17,944 nucleotides of DNA from Desulfobacteraceae bacterium (GTDB taxonomy: Bacteria > Desulfobacterota > Desulfobacteria > Desulfobacterales > SURF-15): contig QZKK01000148.1 in NCBI GenBank assembly GCA_003599475.1, positions 1-17,944 on the forward strand, given 5' to 3'. This document shows, in pieces, positions 7,406 through 15,500 of this stretch. The notes beneath the pieces are model-generated. The model made no database searches. It was not told where the DNA came from and was given only the letters and a program-made list of their open reading frames with translations. Both the position numbers and the translations under genes were made by a program. How positions within the stretch are numbered: the stretch's first letter is position 1; each line of letters starts with the position of its first letter.

Positions 7406-7983
7406 TGCGCATGCAGGATGCCGTACGGATCCTCGAAAAGCACAGGAAGGATGCCCTGGTGATCTCTTCCCAGAGCGCCAGGGCCGCGTGGATGAAGGTT
7501 TCGAAAAACGCAGCCCTCGATATCCCTTTTGCCGGAAGCATGAGCAAAGAGTCCTCCTTCGGGTTGGGGCTCGCCCTGGCGCGTCCCGAAAGGCGGATCA
7601 TCGTACTCAGCGGAGACGGCGAGCTGCTGATGAATCTGGGCACCCTGGTGACCATCGCAAGGCAGGCGCCGATCAACTACTATCATTTCGTGATGCAAAA
7701 CGGGGTGTACGCCTTTACCGGGGGGCAGGCGACACCCGGGGGACACAAAATCGATTTTTCCAGTTTCGCAGGAAGCGCGGGGTATCGGTCTGTGCACAGA
7801 TTCGATGCGCCCGAAAGCCTCTCCTCCCGGATCGAAGAGATCCTGTCTGAAAAAGGTCCGGTATTTGTCACCCTTCTCCTCGAACCGCAGACAGACGGCG
7901 GCGTATCGGCCAAGGGGCCGTTTCCCTGGCGGCCGCTGAAAGAATATCTCCATGGAATTCGGGAAAAGCTTGGGGAATTTTAG
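7402..7983 (+). CDS. Thiamine-diphosphate decarboxylase, beta half (sulfopyruvate/phosphonopyruvate decarboxylase type)
   Basis: C-terminal (diphosphate- and Mg-binding) half of the split decarboxylase, comparable to ComE. The 193-residue product carries the cofactor motif starting GDGELLMNLG at residues 71-80 and ending at Gln99-Asn100-Gly101, followed by VYAFTGGQATPGG, a hallmark of sulfopyruvate and phosphonopyruvate decarboxylases. The usual Asn-Asn is Gln-Asn here. ATG at 7402 overlaps the alpha stop and follows AAGGAG (7385-7390) by 11 bases; ATG 7405 is an alternative. The two halves together should make one heteromeric enzyme that decarboxylates a 3-sulfo- or 3-phosphono-type pyruvate to the aldehyde. 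Its TAG stop falls inside a heptamer repeat. Confidence 0.88.
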   Translation: MMRMQDAVRILEKHRKDALVISSQSARAAWMKVSKNAALDIPFAGSMSKESSFGLGLALARPERRIIVLSGDGELLMNLGTLVTIARQAPINYYHFVMQNGVYAFTGGQATPGGHKIDFSSFAGSAGYRSVHRFDAPESLSSRIEEILSEKGPVFVTLLLEPQTDGGVSAKGPFPWRPLKEYLHGIREKLGEF

Positions 7984-8019
7984 ATTTTAGATGTCAGATT
8001 TTAGATTTTAGATTTTAGA
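7978..8019. repeat. Heptanucleotide tandem repeat, six copies (TTTTAGA type)
   Basis: Six consecutive 7-mers fill 7978-8019: TTTTAGA, TTTTAGA, TGTCAGA, TTTTAGA, TTTTAGA, TTTTAGA. The array begins in the last codons of the decarboxylase beta gene and fills most of the 66-base gap to the convergent EamA gene. The third copy TGTCAGA is close to the AGTCAGA repeats at 10004-10164, suggesting one repeat family. Confidence 0.9.
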
Positions 8020-8049
8020 TTTAAACCTGGAAGTTGAAAATTGGACATT

Positions 8050-8961
8050 CTACGTTCGAGATTGATCCCGGGTCCATTCCTGGCTGATCAATACCCCGAG
8101 GAAGATCACCCCCCCGGCTGCCATCTGTACCGGTGTCAGACGCTCTCCTAGAATCAGCCAGCCTAAAAAGATCGTAAATACCGGTATCAGATTGATGAAT
8201 GCGGAGGCCTGGTTTACCGGGATGAGGCTGATTCCGAAATTGTATGTGCCATAGGCGCCGACTGTGATGAAGGCGCCGAGGTAGAGGATGGCAAGGGCGG
8301 CCGCCGGATCGAAGGTCGTGGGCAGGACGGTTGACGGCAGGAAAAGCAGCAGCAGGTAAAATCCGCAGCCTGCGCCGGCCTGTATGGCGGTGAGAAAAAA
8401 AGGCGAGTAGGTGGCGGTCAACCGCTTCAAGGTCACGATGTAGCCGGTGGCGCAAATCATGGCTACGAATTCATAGAAGTTGCCAAGGATCGGATTGGGG
8501 GCCCCGGTTTCCGGGTTTCCGTAGACGCTGAGCACCCCGGCTCCCACGATGGCAAGGATGAAGCCGGCCAGGCTTTTCTTTCCGAGTGCCTCCCTCAGGA
8601 CAAATCGTGCCGCGATGGCTACCAGCAGCGGAAGGATGGCAGCGATGATCCCGGCCTGCGAAGCGGACGTGTTCTCGAGTGCCTTGGCCTCGAAAATAAA
8701 GTAGAGACAAGGTTCGCAAAAAGCCATAAACAGGATGTATTTCAGGCTTCCGGGCTGGTATCTTCGGCTGCGAAACCGATTGAAGAAAAACATGAAACAT
8801 AAGCTTGCAACACTCATCCGTCCGAAAATCACCACCATCGGGTCGTAGCTTCGAAAGGCGATTTTCACCGCAATATAGGAACTTGCCCAGAGCATCATGG
8901 CGACAGTCAGGCTTGCATACGGCAGCCAGCGGGTTTGCAGATTCCCCCGCATGGCGGGCAT
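8050..8961 (-). CDS. DMT superfamily transporter, EamA family (second copy)
   Basis: Inner-membrane permease of 303 residues with the ten-helix, two-repeat EamA pattern. It starts at LPYASLTVAMMLWASSYIAV; the second repeat includes NFYEFVAMICATGYIVTLKR, and GWLILGERLTPVQMAAGGVI is the typical last-helix block. It is only distantly like the permease at 4319-5263, so the two are separate family members rather than a recent duplication. On the minus strand ATG at 8961 is preferred over 8982 because AAGGA lies 5 bases upstream of it. It is convergent with the decarboxylase genes and divergent from ribonuclease HI. The 271-base divergent gap contains CCGGAT three times near 9029-9056 but no clear promoter for this gene. 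The substrate is unknown. Confidence 0.87.
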   Translation of the reverse strand: MPAMRGNLQTRWLPYASLTVAMMLWASSYIAVKIAFRSYDPMVVIFGRMSVASLCFMFFFNRFRSRRYQPGSLKYILFMAFCEPCLYFIFEAKALENTSASQAGIIAAILPLLVAIAARFVLREALGKKSLAGFILAIVGAGVLSVYGNPETGAPNPILGNFYEFVAMICATGYIVTLKRLTATYSPFFLTAIQAGAGCGFYLLLLFLPSTVLPTTFDPAAALAILYLGAFITVGAYGTYNFGISLIPVNQASAFINLIPVFTIFLGWLILGERLTPVQMAAGGVIFLGVLISQEWTRDQSRT

Positions 8962-9232
8962 TGTTTTCCTTGACGTTATCATGGCTTCAATCGTTCCGAT
9001 TCAAGACAGATTACGGTAAATTTCATGCCGGATCAACCGGATTCGATACCGGATTCCTGAGTCTCCAAGCCCGGCTCGACGGGTCCGGGTCTTTGCACCT
9101 GCGGTTTTGAGGCCGGATTTCGAATCGGTTCCATTTAAAGCGGGTTGTCGCCGATGTTGTTGTATGCTATCTCATGGCGGTAACAGATCTGGGGCAAGTT
9201 TACGGATTGCATTGGAATCGAGAGACCGGAAA

Positions 9233-10078
9233 ATGGGAAAGAAATATTACGCTGTTGCGGTGGGGCGGATTCCGGGAGTCTATGAAAGCTGGTTCGGCCC
9301 GGGAGGCGCCGAAGTCCAGGTGAGAGGATTTGCCAAAGCAAGATTCAAGGGGTTTCTCTCGCGATCCGAAGCGGAAGCTTTCATGCGGGAGCACCAGGCG
9401 CTTCAAAGCAACGAAGCCGCTACCCCGAAGCGGGTGAAATGCAGAGGCGGCGAAGATCCCGACCGGCAGAGAAAAATTCCGCTAGCAGCCGGCCGAATCA
9501 AAATCTATACCGACGGGGGGAGCCTCGGTAACCCCGGTCCCGGCGGTTACGGAGTCGTTATTCTCGATGGAGAAAAGAGAACGGAAATCTCCGGCGGCTT
9601 CCGGTTGACCACAAACAACCGCATGGAGCTGATGGGTTGCATCGTCGGCTTGAGCCAGCTCAAATCGCCCTCGAGCGTCACCGTTTTCACCGATTCGAGG
9701 TATGTCGTCCACGGGATCGAAAAGGGATGGGCCAAACGGTGGCGCAAGAAGAACTGGATGAGAAACGAAACGGAACCCGCGATCAATCCGGATTTATGGG
9801 AGCGGCTGCTTGAACTCTGCCAAGCGCACGAAATCGAATTCATCTGGTTGAGAGGCCACGCAGGGCATCGTGAAAACGAACGCTGCGACCGGCTGAGCAA
9901 GCAGGCGGCGTCAAAGCCGAATCTTCCGATCGACCCCGGCTACCCGGGGAAGGGAGGAAAAGACGCGGAAACGCGGAGAGGGGCGACGCGGGGAAGAGGG
10001 GATAGAAGTCAGAAGCCGGAAGTCAGAAATCAGAAGTCGGAAGCCGGAAGTCAGGGGACGGAAGAGCAAGAATTTTGA
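9233..10078 (+). CDS. rnhA: Ribonuclease HI with N-terminal viroplasmin-like domain
   Basis: Cytoplasmic endonuclease that cuts RNA in RNA-DNA hybrids. The 281-residue product starts with a viroplasmin/hybrid-binding domain (MGKKYYAVAVGRIPGVYESW through FLSRSEAEAF, residues 1-50). A linker of about 35 residues follows, then the catalytic domain at about 88-228. The active-site residues are visible: Asp94 in IYTDGGSLGNPGPGG, Glu132 in NNRMELMG, Asp154 in FTDSRYV, the histidine of RGHAGHREN (209-212) and Asp219 in ERCDRLSK. ATG at 9233 matches the domain's first residue; the open frame runs back to 9107 but that part looks non-coding. The last ~25 residues (RSQKPEV/RNQKSEA/GSQGTEE) are a seven-residue repeat encoded by the heptanucleotide array that runs on past the stop, so the tail was probably gained when repeats expanded into the gene. 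Confidence 0.92.
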   Translation: MGKKYYAVAVGRIPGVYESWFGPGGAEVQVRGFAKARFKGFLSRSEAEAFMREHQALQSNEAATPKRVKCRGGEDPDRQRKIPLAAGRIKIYTDGGSLGNPGPGGYGVVILDGEKRTEISGGFRLTTNNRMELMGCIVGLSQLKSPSSVTVFTDSRYVVHGIEKGWAKRWRKKNWMRNETEPAINPDLWERLLELCQAHEIEFIWLRGHAGHRENERCDRLSKQAASKPNLPIDPGYPGKGGKDAETRRGATRGRGDRSQKPEVRNQKSEAGSQGTEEQEF

Positions 10079-10164
10079 AAATAGAAGATCAGATGACAGA
10101 GAGCAGAGGGCATAGAGTCAGAGGTCGGAAGTCAGAGGTCGGAGATCAGAGATCAGAGGTCAGA
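10004..10164. repeat. Degenerate heptanucleotide repeat array (AGTCAGA type)
   Basis: From 10004 to 10073 the sequence divides into ten 7-mers close to AGAAGTC/GGAAGTC. From 10081 to 10164 it divides into twelve more (for example AGTCAGA, GGTCGGA, GATCAGA, GGTCAGA), with a phase shift between the blocks. The first block is translated as the end of ribonuclease HI (stop at 10076-10078); the second is intergenic. The unit is the same as TGTCAGA in the array at 7978-8019. Confidence 0.88.
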
Positions 10165-10240
10165 TCTTTAATCTGCGAGAATCTTCGTAATCTGTGGATT
10201 GGACAGAATAACCAATAACTCAATAACAATAACTCCTAAC

Positions 10241-11119
10241 ATGAACGATACTGTTGCTTTCGATCCGCCGCATTCCGGTGAGTCGCCGACTGCGGCGGTG
10301 GCCCGGATCGAATCCCTATCGGAAAAACGCATGTCTCCTTTCGATTCCGGGCATATGGTCTGGCATACCTGGGATAAGGGCAAGGGTACGCCGGTTGTTC
10401 TTCTGCACGGCGGATTCGGTTCCTGGCTCCATTGGATTCGCGCGGTTCCTTTCCTGGCGGCCCGGTTTTCCGTTTTTGCCGCGACGATGCCCGGGTTCGG
10501 CGAATCCGATGACGTACCGGAATCTCATACCCTGGAGGATTTGGCATCGGCCGTATCCGCCGGCATCGATTACATCCTGCCGCAGGGACAGCCGTTCCAC
10601 ATCATCGGTTTTTCCTTCGGCGGCATGGTCGGAGGGCTGGTCGCGGCTCTTCAAGGGGAGCGGCTCCTTTCCCATACGTTCTCCGGTTCGGGGGGGATGG
10701 GCCTCACGCGAAATTCTCTGGAGCCGCTTCGTAACTGGCGTAAAGCCGAAACCAAAGAAGAACGCATGGCGGCGCACAGAAGGAATCTCGAGATTCTGAT
10801 GTTTGCAGATCCTGAAAAAGTCGATGATCTGGCTGTTTACATTCAAAACTGGAACACGCAGCGGGGCCGTGTGCGGACCTATAAGTACCGCCACCTGGAT
10901 ATCCTGCGGGAGCCGCTGCAGCGGGTGAAGGGACGCTTGATGGGTCTTTACGGCAGCCATGATGCGATCATAAGAGGCCATCTGCAGGAGCGAATCCGGT
11001 ATCTCGGCGCCATTCAACCCGATTCGGTCATTCGGGAAGTCGCGGGCGCCGGACACTGGGCATGCTACGAGGCCGCCGAAGACTTCATCAAGAACTATCT
11101 TGAAATGCTGGAAACTTGA
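10241..11119 (+). CDS. Alpha/beta hydrolase
   Basis: Cytoplasmic hydrolase of the alpha/beta fold, 292 residues. The oxyanion loop is seen in VVLLHGGFGSWLHW (about 52-65). The nucleophile Ser125 sits in GFSFGG, Asp241 in YGSHD and His272 in GAGHW, completing a catalytic triad in the right order. The sequence between nucleophile and acid forms the lid. ATG at 10241 is the first ATG but has no clear ribosome binding site; TTG at 10199 would add 14 weak residues and ATG at 10331 would remove 30. The gene is not obviously linked to its neighbours, being separated from ribonuclease HI by the heptamer array. Its last codons lie in a 28-bp inverted repeat. Substrate (an ester, lactone or C-C bond as in meta-cleavage hydrolases) is not known. 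Confidence 0.88.
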   Translation: MNDTVAFDPPHSGESPTAAVARIESLSEKRMSPFDSGHMVWHTWDKGKGTPVVLLHGGFGSWLHWIRAVPFLAARFSVFAATMPGFGESDDVPESHTLEDLASAVSAGIDYILPQGQPFHIIGFSFGGMVGGLVAALQGERLLSHTFSGSGGMGLTRNSLEPLRNWRKAETKEERMAAHRRNLEILMFADPEKVDDLAVYIQNWNTQRGRVRTYKYRHLDILREPLQRVKGRLMGLYGSHDAIIRGHLQERIRYLGAIQPDSVIREVAGAGHWACYEAAEDFIKNYLEMLET

Positions 11120-11228
11120 TGCCGGATCCTCGATGCTGGATGCGGGTTGAGTTTATTCGTTCGATTTTTTGCGTCTCTGCGGACGATCGCTTCTTCAAGC
11201 CCAGCATCCAGGATCCGGCATCAAGTTT
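11112..11228. repeat. 28-bp inverted repeat with 61-base spacer, built of GATGCTG-type heptamers
   Basis: Arms at 11112-11139 and 11201-11228 are complementary at 27 of 28 positions. The left arm includes the final codons and stop of the alpha/beta hydrolase gene. Both arms consist of 7-mers on their own strand: GATGCCG, GATCCTC, GATGCTG, GATGCGG forward from 11118, and the same kind on the reverse strand of the right arm. The spacer contains a run of six T (11165-11170). Lying between convergent genes, it could fold into a transcript-ending hairpin for either direction, but its make-up also fits insertion or inversion of a short repeat. Confidence 0.8.
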
Positions 11229-11254
11229 TCCTGCTGGATCAAACCGGCCGTCCC

Positions 11255-11275
11255 GGCTGAAAGCTGAACACTGAA
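11255..11275. repeat. Short heptamer repeat, three copies (GCTGAA type)
   Basis: GGCTGAA, AGCTGAA and CACTGAA stand head to tail at 11255-11275, just before the stop of the minus-strand YeeE/YedE gene at 11282. It is a third heptamer type within 160 bases of the inverted repeat. Confidence 0.6.
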
Positions 11276-11281
11276 CACCCT

Positions 11282-11809
11282 CTACAGCCCCCTTCTCTCG
11301 AAAAATACGAAAAGGCCTATGCCGGCCAGAAGAAAGAGCGGGATGACGATCCAGTGATTCACTCCGATTGCTCCGGGCAGCGTGAGTTTCCCAAAGTCTC
11401 CCCAGGTCAGGACCGTTCTTTTCATCACGGGAAAAATTTCTGCATAAATCGCCGCCCCCAGAAGCATGCCGAAAACCCCCCACAGCCCGTCCCAGCGTCC
11501 CTCGCCGACTGCACCGACGGCTGTACCGGGGCAGTAGCCTAGAAGACCCCAGCCAAGCCCGAATAGCAGGCCGCCTCCGATACTGCCTCCGAGAATCGTC
11601 GGTTTGACCGACAGCTTGGCAAGGCCGAAGTCCGAAAGGAGATATATCCCGACCGTTGCAACGAGAATGGCCGAGAGCATGAACTTGACAATCGTCATAT
11701 CCTGCAATCGAAGTGCGGCGATTTGTTTGTCATACCTCAGCACCCGGCCCCTCTGTAGGAGAAAGCCGAAAAGAATTCCGGTGGCAAGTCCATAAAAGAG
11801 CTGACTCAT
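11282..11809 (-). CDS. YeeE/YedE-family membrane protein, second half-subunit (DUF6691-like)
   Basis: Inner-membrane protein of 175 residues forming the C-terminal half of a split YeeE/YedE sulfur transporter, as in PmpA/PmpB-type pairs. Four or five hydrophobic helices are visible. Markers are the start GLATGILFGFLLQRGRVLRY, the block DMTIVKFMLSAILVATVGIY, and the signature GLGWGLLGYCPGTAVGA with Cys93, one of the conserved cysteines of the family thought to handle thiosulfate or persulfide sulfur. ATG at 11809 follows GGAGGG and overlaps the stop of the upstream half-gene (ATGA), so the two are made together and likely form one heteromeric pore. Family knowledge: YeeE/TsuA takes up thiosulfate, and YedE has been proposed as a selenium transporter. 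Which one applies here is open. Confidence 0.85.
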   Translation of the reverse strand: MSQLFYGLATGILFGFLLQRGRVLRYDKQIAALRLQDMTIVKFMLSAILVATVGIYLLSDFGLAKLSVKPTILGGSIGGGLLFGLGWGLLGYCPGTAVGAVGEGRWDGLWGVFGMLLGAAIYAEIFPVMKRTVLTWGDFGKLTLPGAIGVNHWIVIPLFLLAGIGLFVFFERRGL

Positions 11810-12333
11810 TTTTCCCTCCCTCCTGAATACAGAAGATTGGCGCTGATCATGCCGCCGATGAAAAAACAGAACAGGGCGATAAAGCCGCTGAGAGCCAACT
11901 GAGCAAGACCGCTCAGCCCATGTCCGGAGGGTCAGCCGTCCGCAAGCCGTGCTCCGAACATCGCGATCACACCGCCGAACAGAGCAACGCTTCCCCTGGC
12001 GGCGATATTTGTGCCGAAATGCCCCTGCCACATGTCGGGAACAGCCTGCGTTTTGAATGTGCCCGATCCCTTTGAAGCAATCAGAGAGCCGATAAAGACT
12101 CCCAAGACAAACATCCACTGCCAGTCGATTTTAGGAATCGTTTTGACAAAATAATCCATTTTCGCCACGCGTTCGGCGCTGAAAATCTTTTCGATCAATC
12201 CAGCGGACGTGACAAATGTCGTTGAGGCCCCGAAATATTTGCCGGTAAACCAGACCGACAGCACCAACACGAGGCCGGATAACGCTCCTGCAACATACGG
12301 GCTCCAGTAGTGATGAGAATCATGATCCCCCAT
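11806..12333 (-). CDS. YeeE/YedE-family membrane selenoprotein, first half-subunit (in-frame UGA at codon 134)
   Basis: First half of the split sulfur/selenium transporter, 175 residues if UGA is read as selenocysteine. Residues 1-133 (start ATG 12333, AAGGAG 8 bases upstream) run through GVFIGSLIASKGSG and end GGVIAMFGARLADG. Then comes TGA (11934-11932) and an open frame reading PSGHGLSGLAQLALSGFIAL, a further helix, and a TGA stop in an ATGA overlap with the next gene. The family motif is G-C-x-S-G-H-G; here the position of C is the UGA. A SECIS-like hairpin follows it. Without recoding the product would lose its last helices and a conserved active-site motif. I recall, unverified, that Sec-containing YeeE/YedE proteins (called TsoY) have been named in family databases. 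The 190-base upstream gap has a possible minus-strand -10 box TATAAG (12420-12415) but no clear -35. The alternative is a TGC-to-TGA point mutation. Confidence 0.82.
11897..11934 (-). promoter_or_regulatory. Bacterial SECIS-like stem-loop with its UGA codon
   Basis: On the minus strand UGA (11934-11932) is followed by 15 bases and then CUGAGC (11916-11911), loop GGUCUU (11910-11905) and GCUCAG (11904-11899). This is a perfect 6-bp stem, lengthened by two G-U pairs to 11918/11897. The loop carries the G-G-U-C that SelB recognises in the E. coli fdhF SECIS (loop AGGUCU), and it starts 21 bases after UGA compared with 18 in fdhF. Distance and loop fit the known bacterial SECIS range. No bulged U is seen in the upper stem, a difference from E. 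coli that is common in other lineages. Confidence 0.78.
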
Positions 12334-12524
12334 TGCCTGTTCTCCTTTCTCCTATGCAATACGATCGTAAACCGAGCCGATGGGAAACCGCGGGCAAAAG
12401 CACGACTGCGCATATCTTATAGGAAATTCCGGAAATAGGCCACAGATGCACAAGGATTTTACAGATAAATCGTCTCTGGCTGTCTATGATCGAAAAACAG
12501 CGGACGACAGAAATCGACCCCCGT

Positions 12525-15500
12525 TTAACTCCCCAGCTTCTCAAATCCGACAGCCGGGGGAATCGGATTGCTTCGGAGAGTTTCGATTTCACCCCCGTCG
12601 CCAGAGAGCAAACCGGATAGGCTGGGTGCCATCAGGCGCAAGACGGCGAGCGGGAGCGCGCTGGTGAAGCGGTAGTCGGAAGCAGCGGAGCCCGGGACGA
12701 ATGCAGTGATGTTTCCGAAGAAGCGGTCGCCCAGGATGAAGGAAAACGTGGCTGTTCGGTTTCGCACCTCCGAGGATATCAGACGTCCATGGGAATCGTA
12801 GCTTTCGTGGCGGTGGTCTCCGGTTCCGGTTTTCCCGCCCACAGGAAGTTCCGAGCCGTCCGGTTTAAGAAACGCGCGGTGCACCCGCCTGGCGGTTCCT
12901 TTCCCGACCACCTCGTAGAGGAGCACTTTTACCATACGAGCGACCTCGATGCCGAGAACCCTTTCCCCCGCCTCCGTCGGAAGCTCGAAGCGGGTTTCAT
13001 ACGGGGTGCCCGCGCCGAAGTGAATCTCCCCGATTGTCTGAAGGGGCAGGCGCATACCGTCGTTTATGAGGATTCCCATCAGTTCGGCGAGAGCTCCGGG
13101 TCTATCCGCAGACGAGCCGATTGAGGTTGCATAGGAAGGGACGAGGCTTTCGAAAGGATACCCCAGTCGCTTCCAACTCGCATGAATCTCCACAAATGCT
13201 TCTATCTCCCGGATGATCTCGATCCGCCTTTCCTGTGCGGCTTTTCTGGAGGTTTGAAAAAGCCACCGGTAAGCTTCCTGCCGAACCGGACCGCTTTGCT
13301 CGACGATGCCGCTCCAGGAGATATCCGGATTGCTGCGCAGATGCGAAACGATCCAAAGTTCGAGGGGGTGAACACCCGATATGTACCCGGCGTCGCTCAA
13401 AGAGAAACGGTCCGGTGAGGTGCTCTCGTAGAGTTTCGCGGCCGCTTCGGGATCGAGCGGTGAATGCGAAAGCTCTTGATTGATGAACTGTTCAAATTCG
13501 CCGGGATCCTTTTCAGGATACACAAACCGGTAAACGATCGCCAGCCGGCGGGGCAGAGGGCGAACGGAGTGCAGCAGTACCGCGAAGGCATCTTTTTCCG
13601 ATCGGCCCTTGTATCGAAGATAAAACTTCTTGAGAAACTTTGTCCCTTCAAAATCTGCGTACTTGGAAAGATACTCCATCCTCCTGGCGCGATCTTCCAG
13701 AGGCTTGTCGTCGGCATCCAATTCAGGCTCACCGAAGGTATGAAACCGAACGACATCCCGCATCAGCCGTATGAAAACCAGGTTGACCGAATGCTGCAAC
13801 CCCTCCCGGACCGAGAACGTCTGATGGTCATTCTTATCGTCGAAGTTTTCGAAGGTATGCAGCCCGCCGCCTGTAAAGAACCGTTCCGCCGGATTTGCAG
13901 AGTATTTCCGCTCCAGTGAGGCCTTGAGCATCTCTTCGAGGGCGCTTCCCGGGTGGTTCGAAAGAAATGAAACGGCCCAGCGGCGAATTGCGTCTTTCGG
14001 TGCCGGCTGCATTTTCAGCAGTTCTTCCTGGCTCAGGCTGCCGAATTGGGCGTGTAAGGATTCGATGATTTCCAGGTAATGGATGAGGGTCCGGAGCTTG
14101 GCCGTAGATCCAAGGTCGAGCATGGCCCCTTCATTGACGTTCAACGCTTGTTCCGTGCTGTCGGTTTGCACCCGTAAAAGGTTTCCCTTCGGTGTTTTTT
14201 CGTACAATGTAAAAGCATACACGACTTTGGCCGGATCGCCCTTGTCGAGGAGGCCGTGTTTCTGAAATCCCTGCTCGGCGATCCAAACCGGATCCCTCAT
14301 CCTGGTAATCAGATCGGTGGCCGCGTGTTGGACCGGCAGATCCAAAGAGCTCTTTACGGACATATCCAGACGATCGAGATCATACAGCGAAGGCACTCCC
14401 ATCAAGGAAAGCAGCCGGACTCGCACCGGATCCGATGCCTTCCGATCCTTGAAGGCCTGCAGCTCGGGAGCGATCGGCTCACCGCGAAACACCAGAGGCA
14501 GGCGAATGGCGCATTCCTTCAGGGCCGCTGTAATGATTGCCTCTTTTTCGAGCAGCCGCAGATATGCGTTGCACTTGTCATTGAGGGCTTCCCGACCTTC
14601 TTCCAGATAATAGCTCGGCTTCCGGTGTGCCAGCAGGAGGCTTAAAATCTGCTTCAATCGGAGCGCTTTTTCTTCCAGCCGGGTCGGTTCGGATTCGGGC
14701 GAGTTCAACGCCTCGATCACCCGATCCAGTTCGACTCCGTACCAGGTCCAGAGGCCGTCGCCAAGTCCGAAGACCTCTCCGTACCCCGGAAAGGCTGCAA
14801 GCGGGACTGAATTCAAATATTCGACAACGATGCGCCGGCGCGTGGGAATCGTCACCGGTCCGTTATGGTAGGCCTTGAGGGATGCGGAGACGACCTGCCT
14901 GAGTTTATCACCCATGGAGAGGGTCAACCCTCCGTCGGAATGACGGTATTTCTCCATTTGGGTGGCGAGCGTGCTTCCACCGGGAACGGAATGATTGGAA
15001 TCGATCACCTTTCTTCCCGTCTCGACAAATGCTTTTGCCAACCGGACCCAGTCGACGGCCGGGTTCATGACAGGCATCTTTTCATCGAGCAGCCCCCGGT
15101 TCTCAATAAAGAGCAGCATGTTTACGATCACCGGCGGGATTGCCGTGTAGCCGGGGAAAGTGCGGCCTGGATATGATGAGGCGTACAGCCTCCGGCCGGA
15201 CCTGTCTTCGATGAAAAGGCCGGCCACGGTTTTCTCCTGGAAGATGGGGAAAACGCCCCGCCTGGACAGTTCATGCATCATCTCCGATGCACGCGCCTGA
15301 CTCTTGATCAAGTAGCCGTTTTTTTTCAGTTTTTCAGAAAATTCGGGAAGGGATGCATAGCCTAGACGGACATCATAGGGGCCGGCTGGGGCAATAATCG
15401 ACGGGCCGGTCGAACCCGGAAGGACTTTGTAGGTTGCTTTTTCGGAGATCCGAGGGATGAAATACCCCTGGATCCAGCAAGTGCGCACTTCGAGGATCAC

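Noticed and set aside
8962..9232. Promoters in the divergent gap between EamA and ribonuclease HI
   Set aside because: TTGTCG at about 9147 with TATCTC 17 bases later is far from consensus, and the threefold CCGGAT has no further support.
7978..10164. Heptamer arrays as a CRISPR
   Set aside because: The unit is 7 bases with no unique spacers and no cas genes nearby.
11932..12333. Treating the first YeeE/YedE half as a normal 133-residue protein ending at TGA
   Set aside because: The frame continues with the family's own conserved sequence, the TGA replaces its conserved cysteine, and a SECIS-like hairpin follows.
12437..12463. CCACAGAT...ACAGAT stretch resembling the reverse complement of 10171-10197
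   Set aside because: Only about 18 of 27 positions match; too weak to call a dispersed repeat from this window alone.
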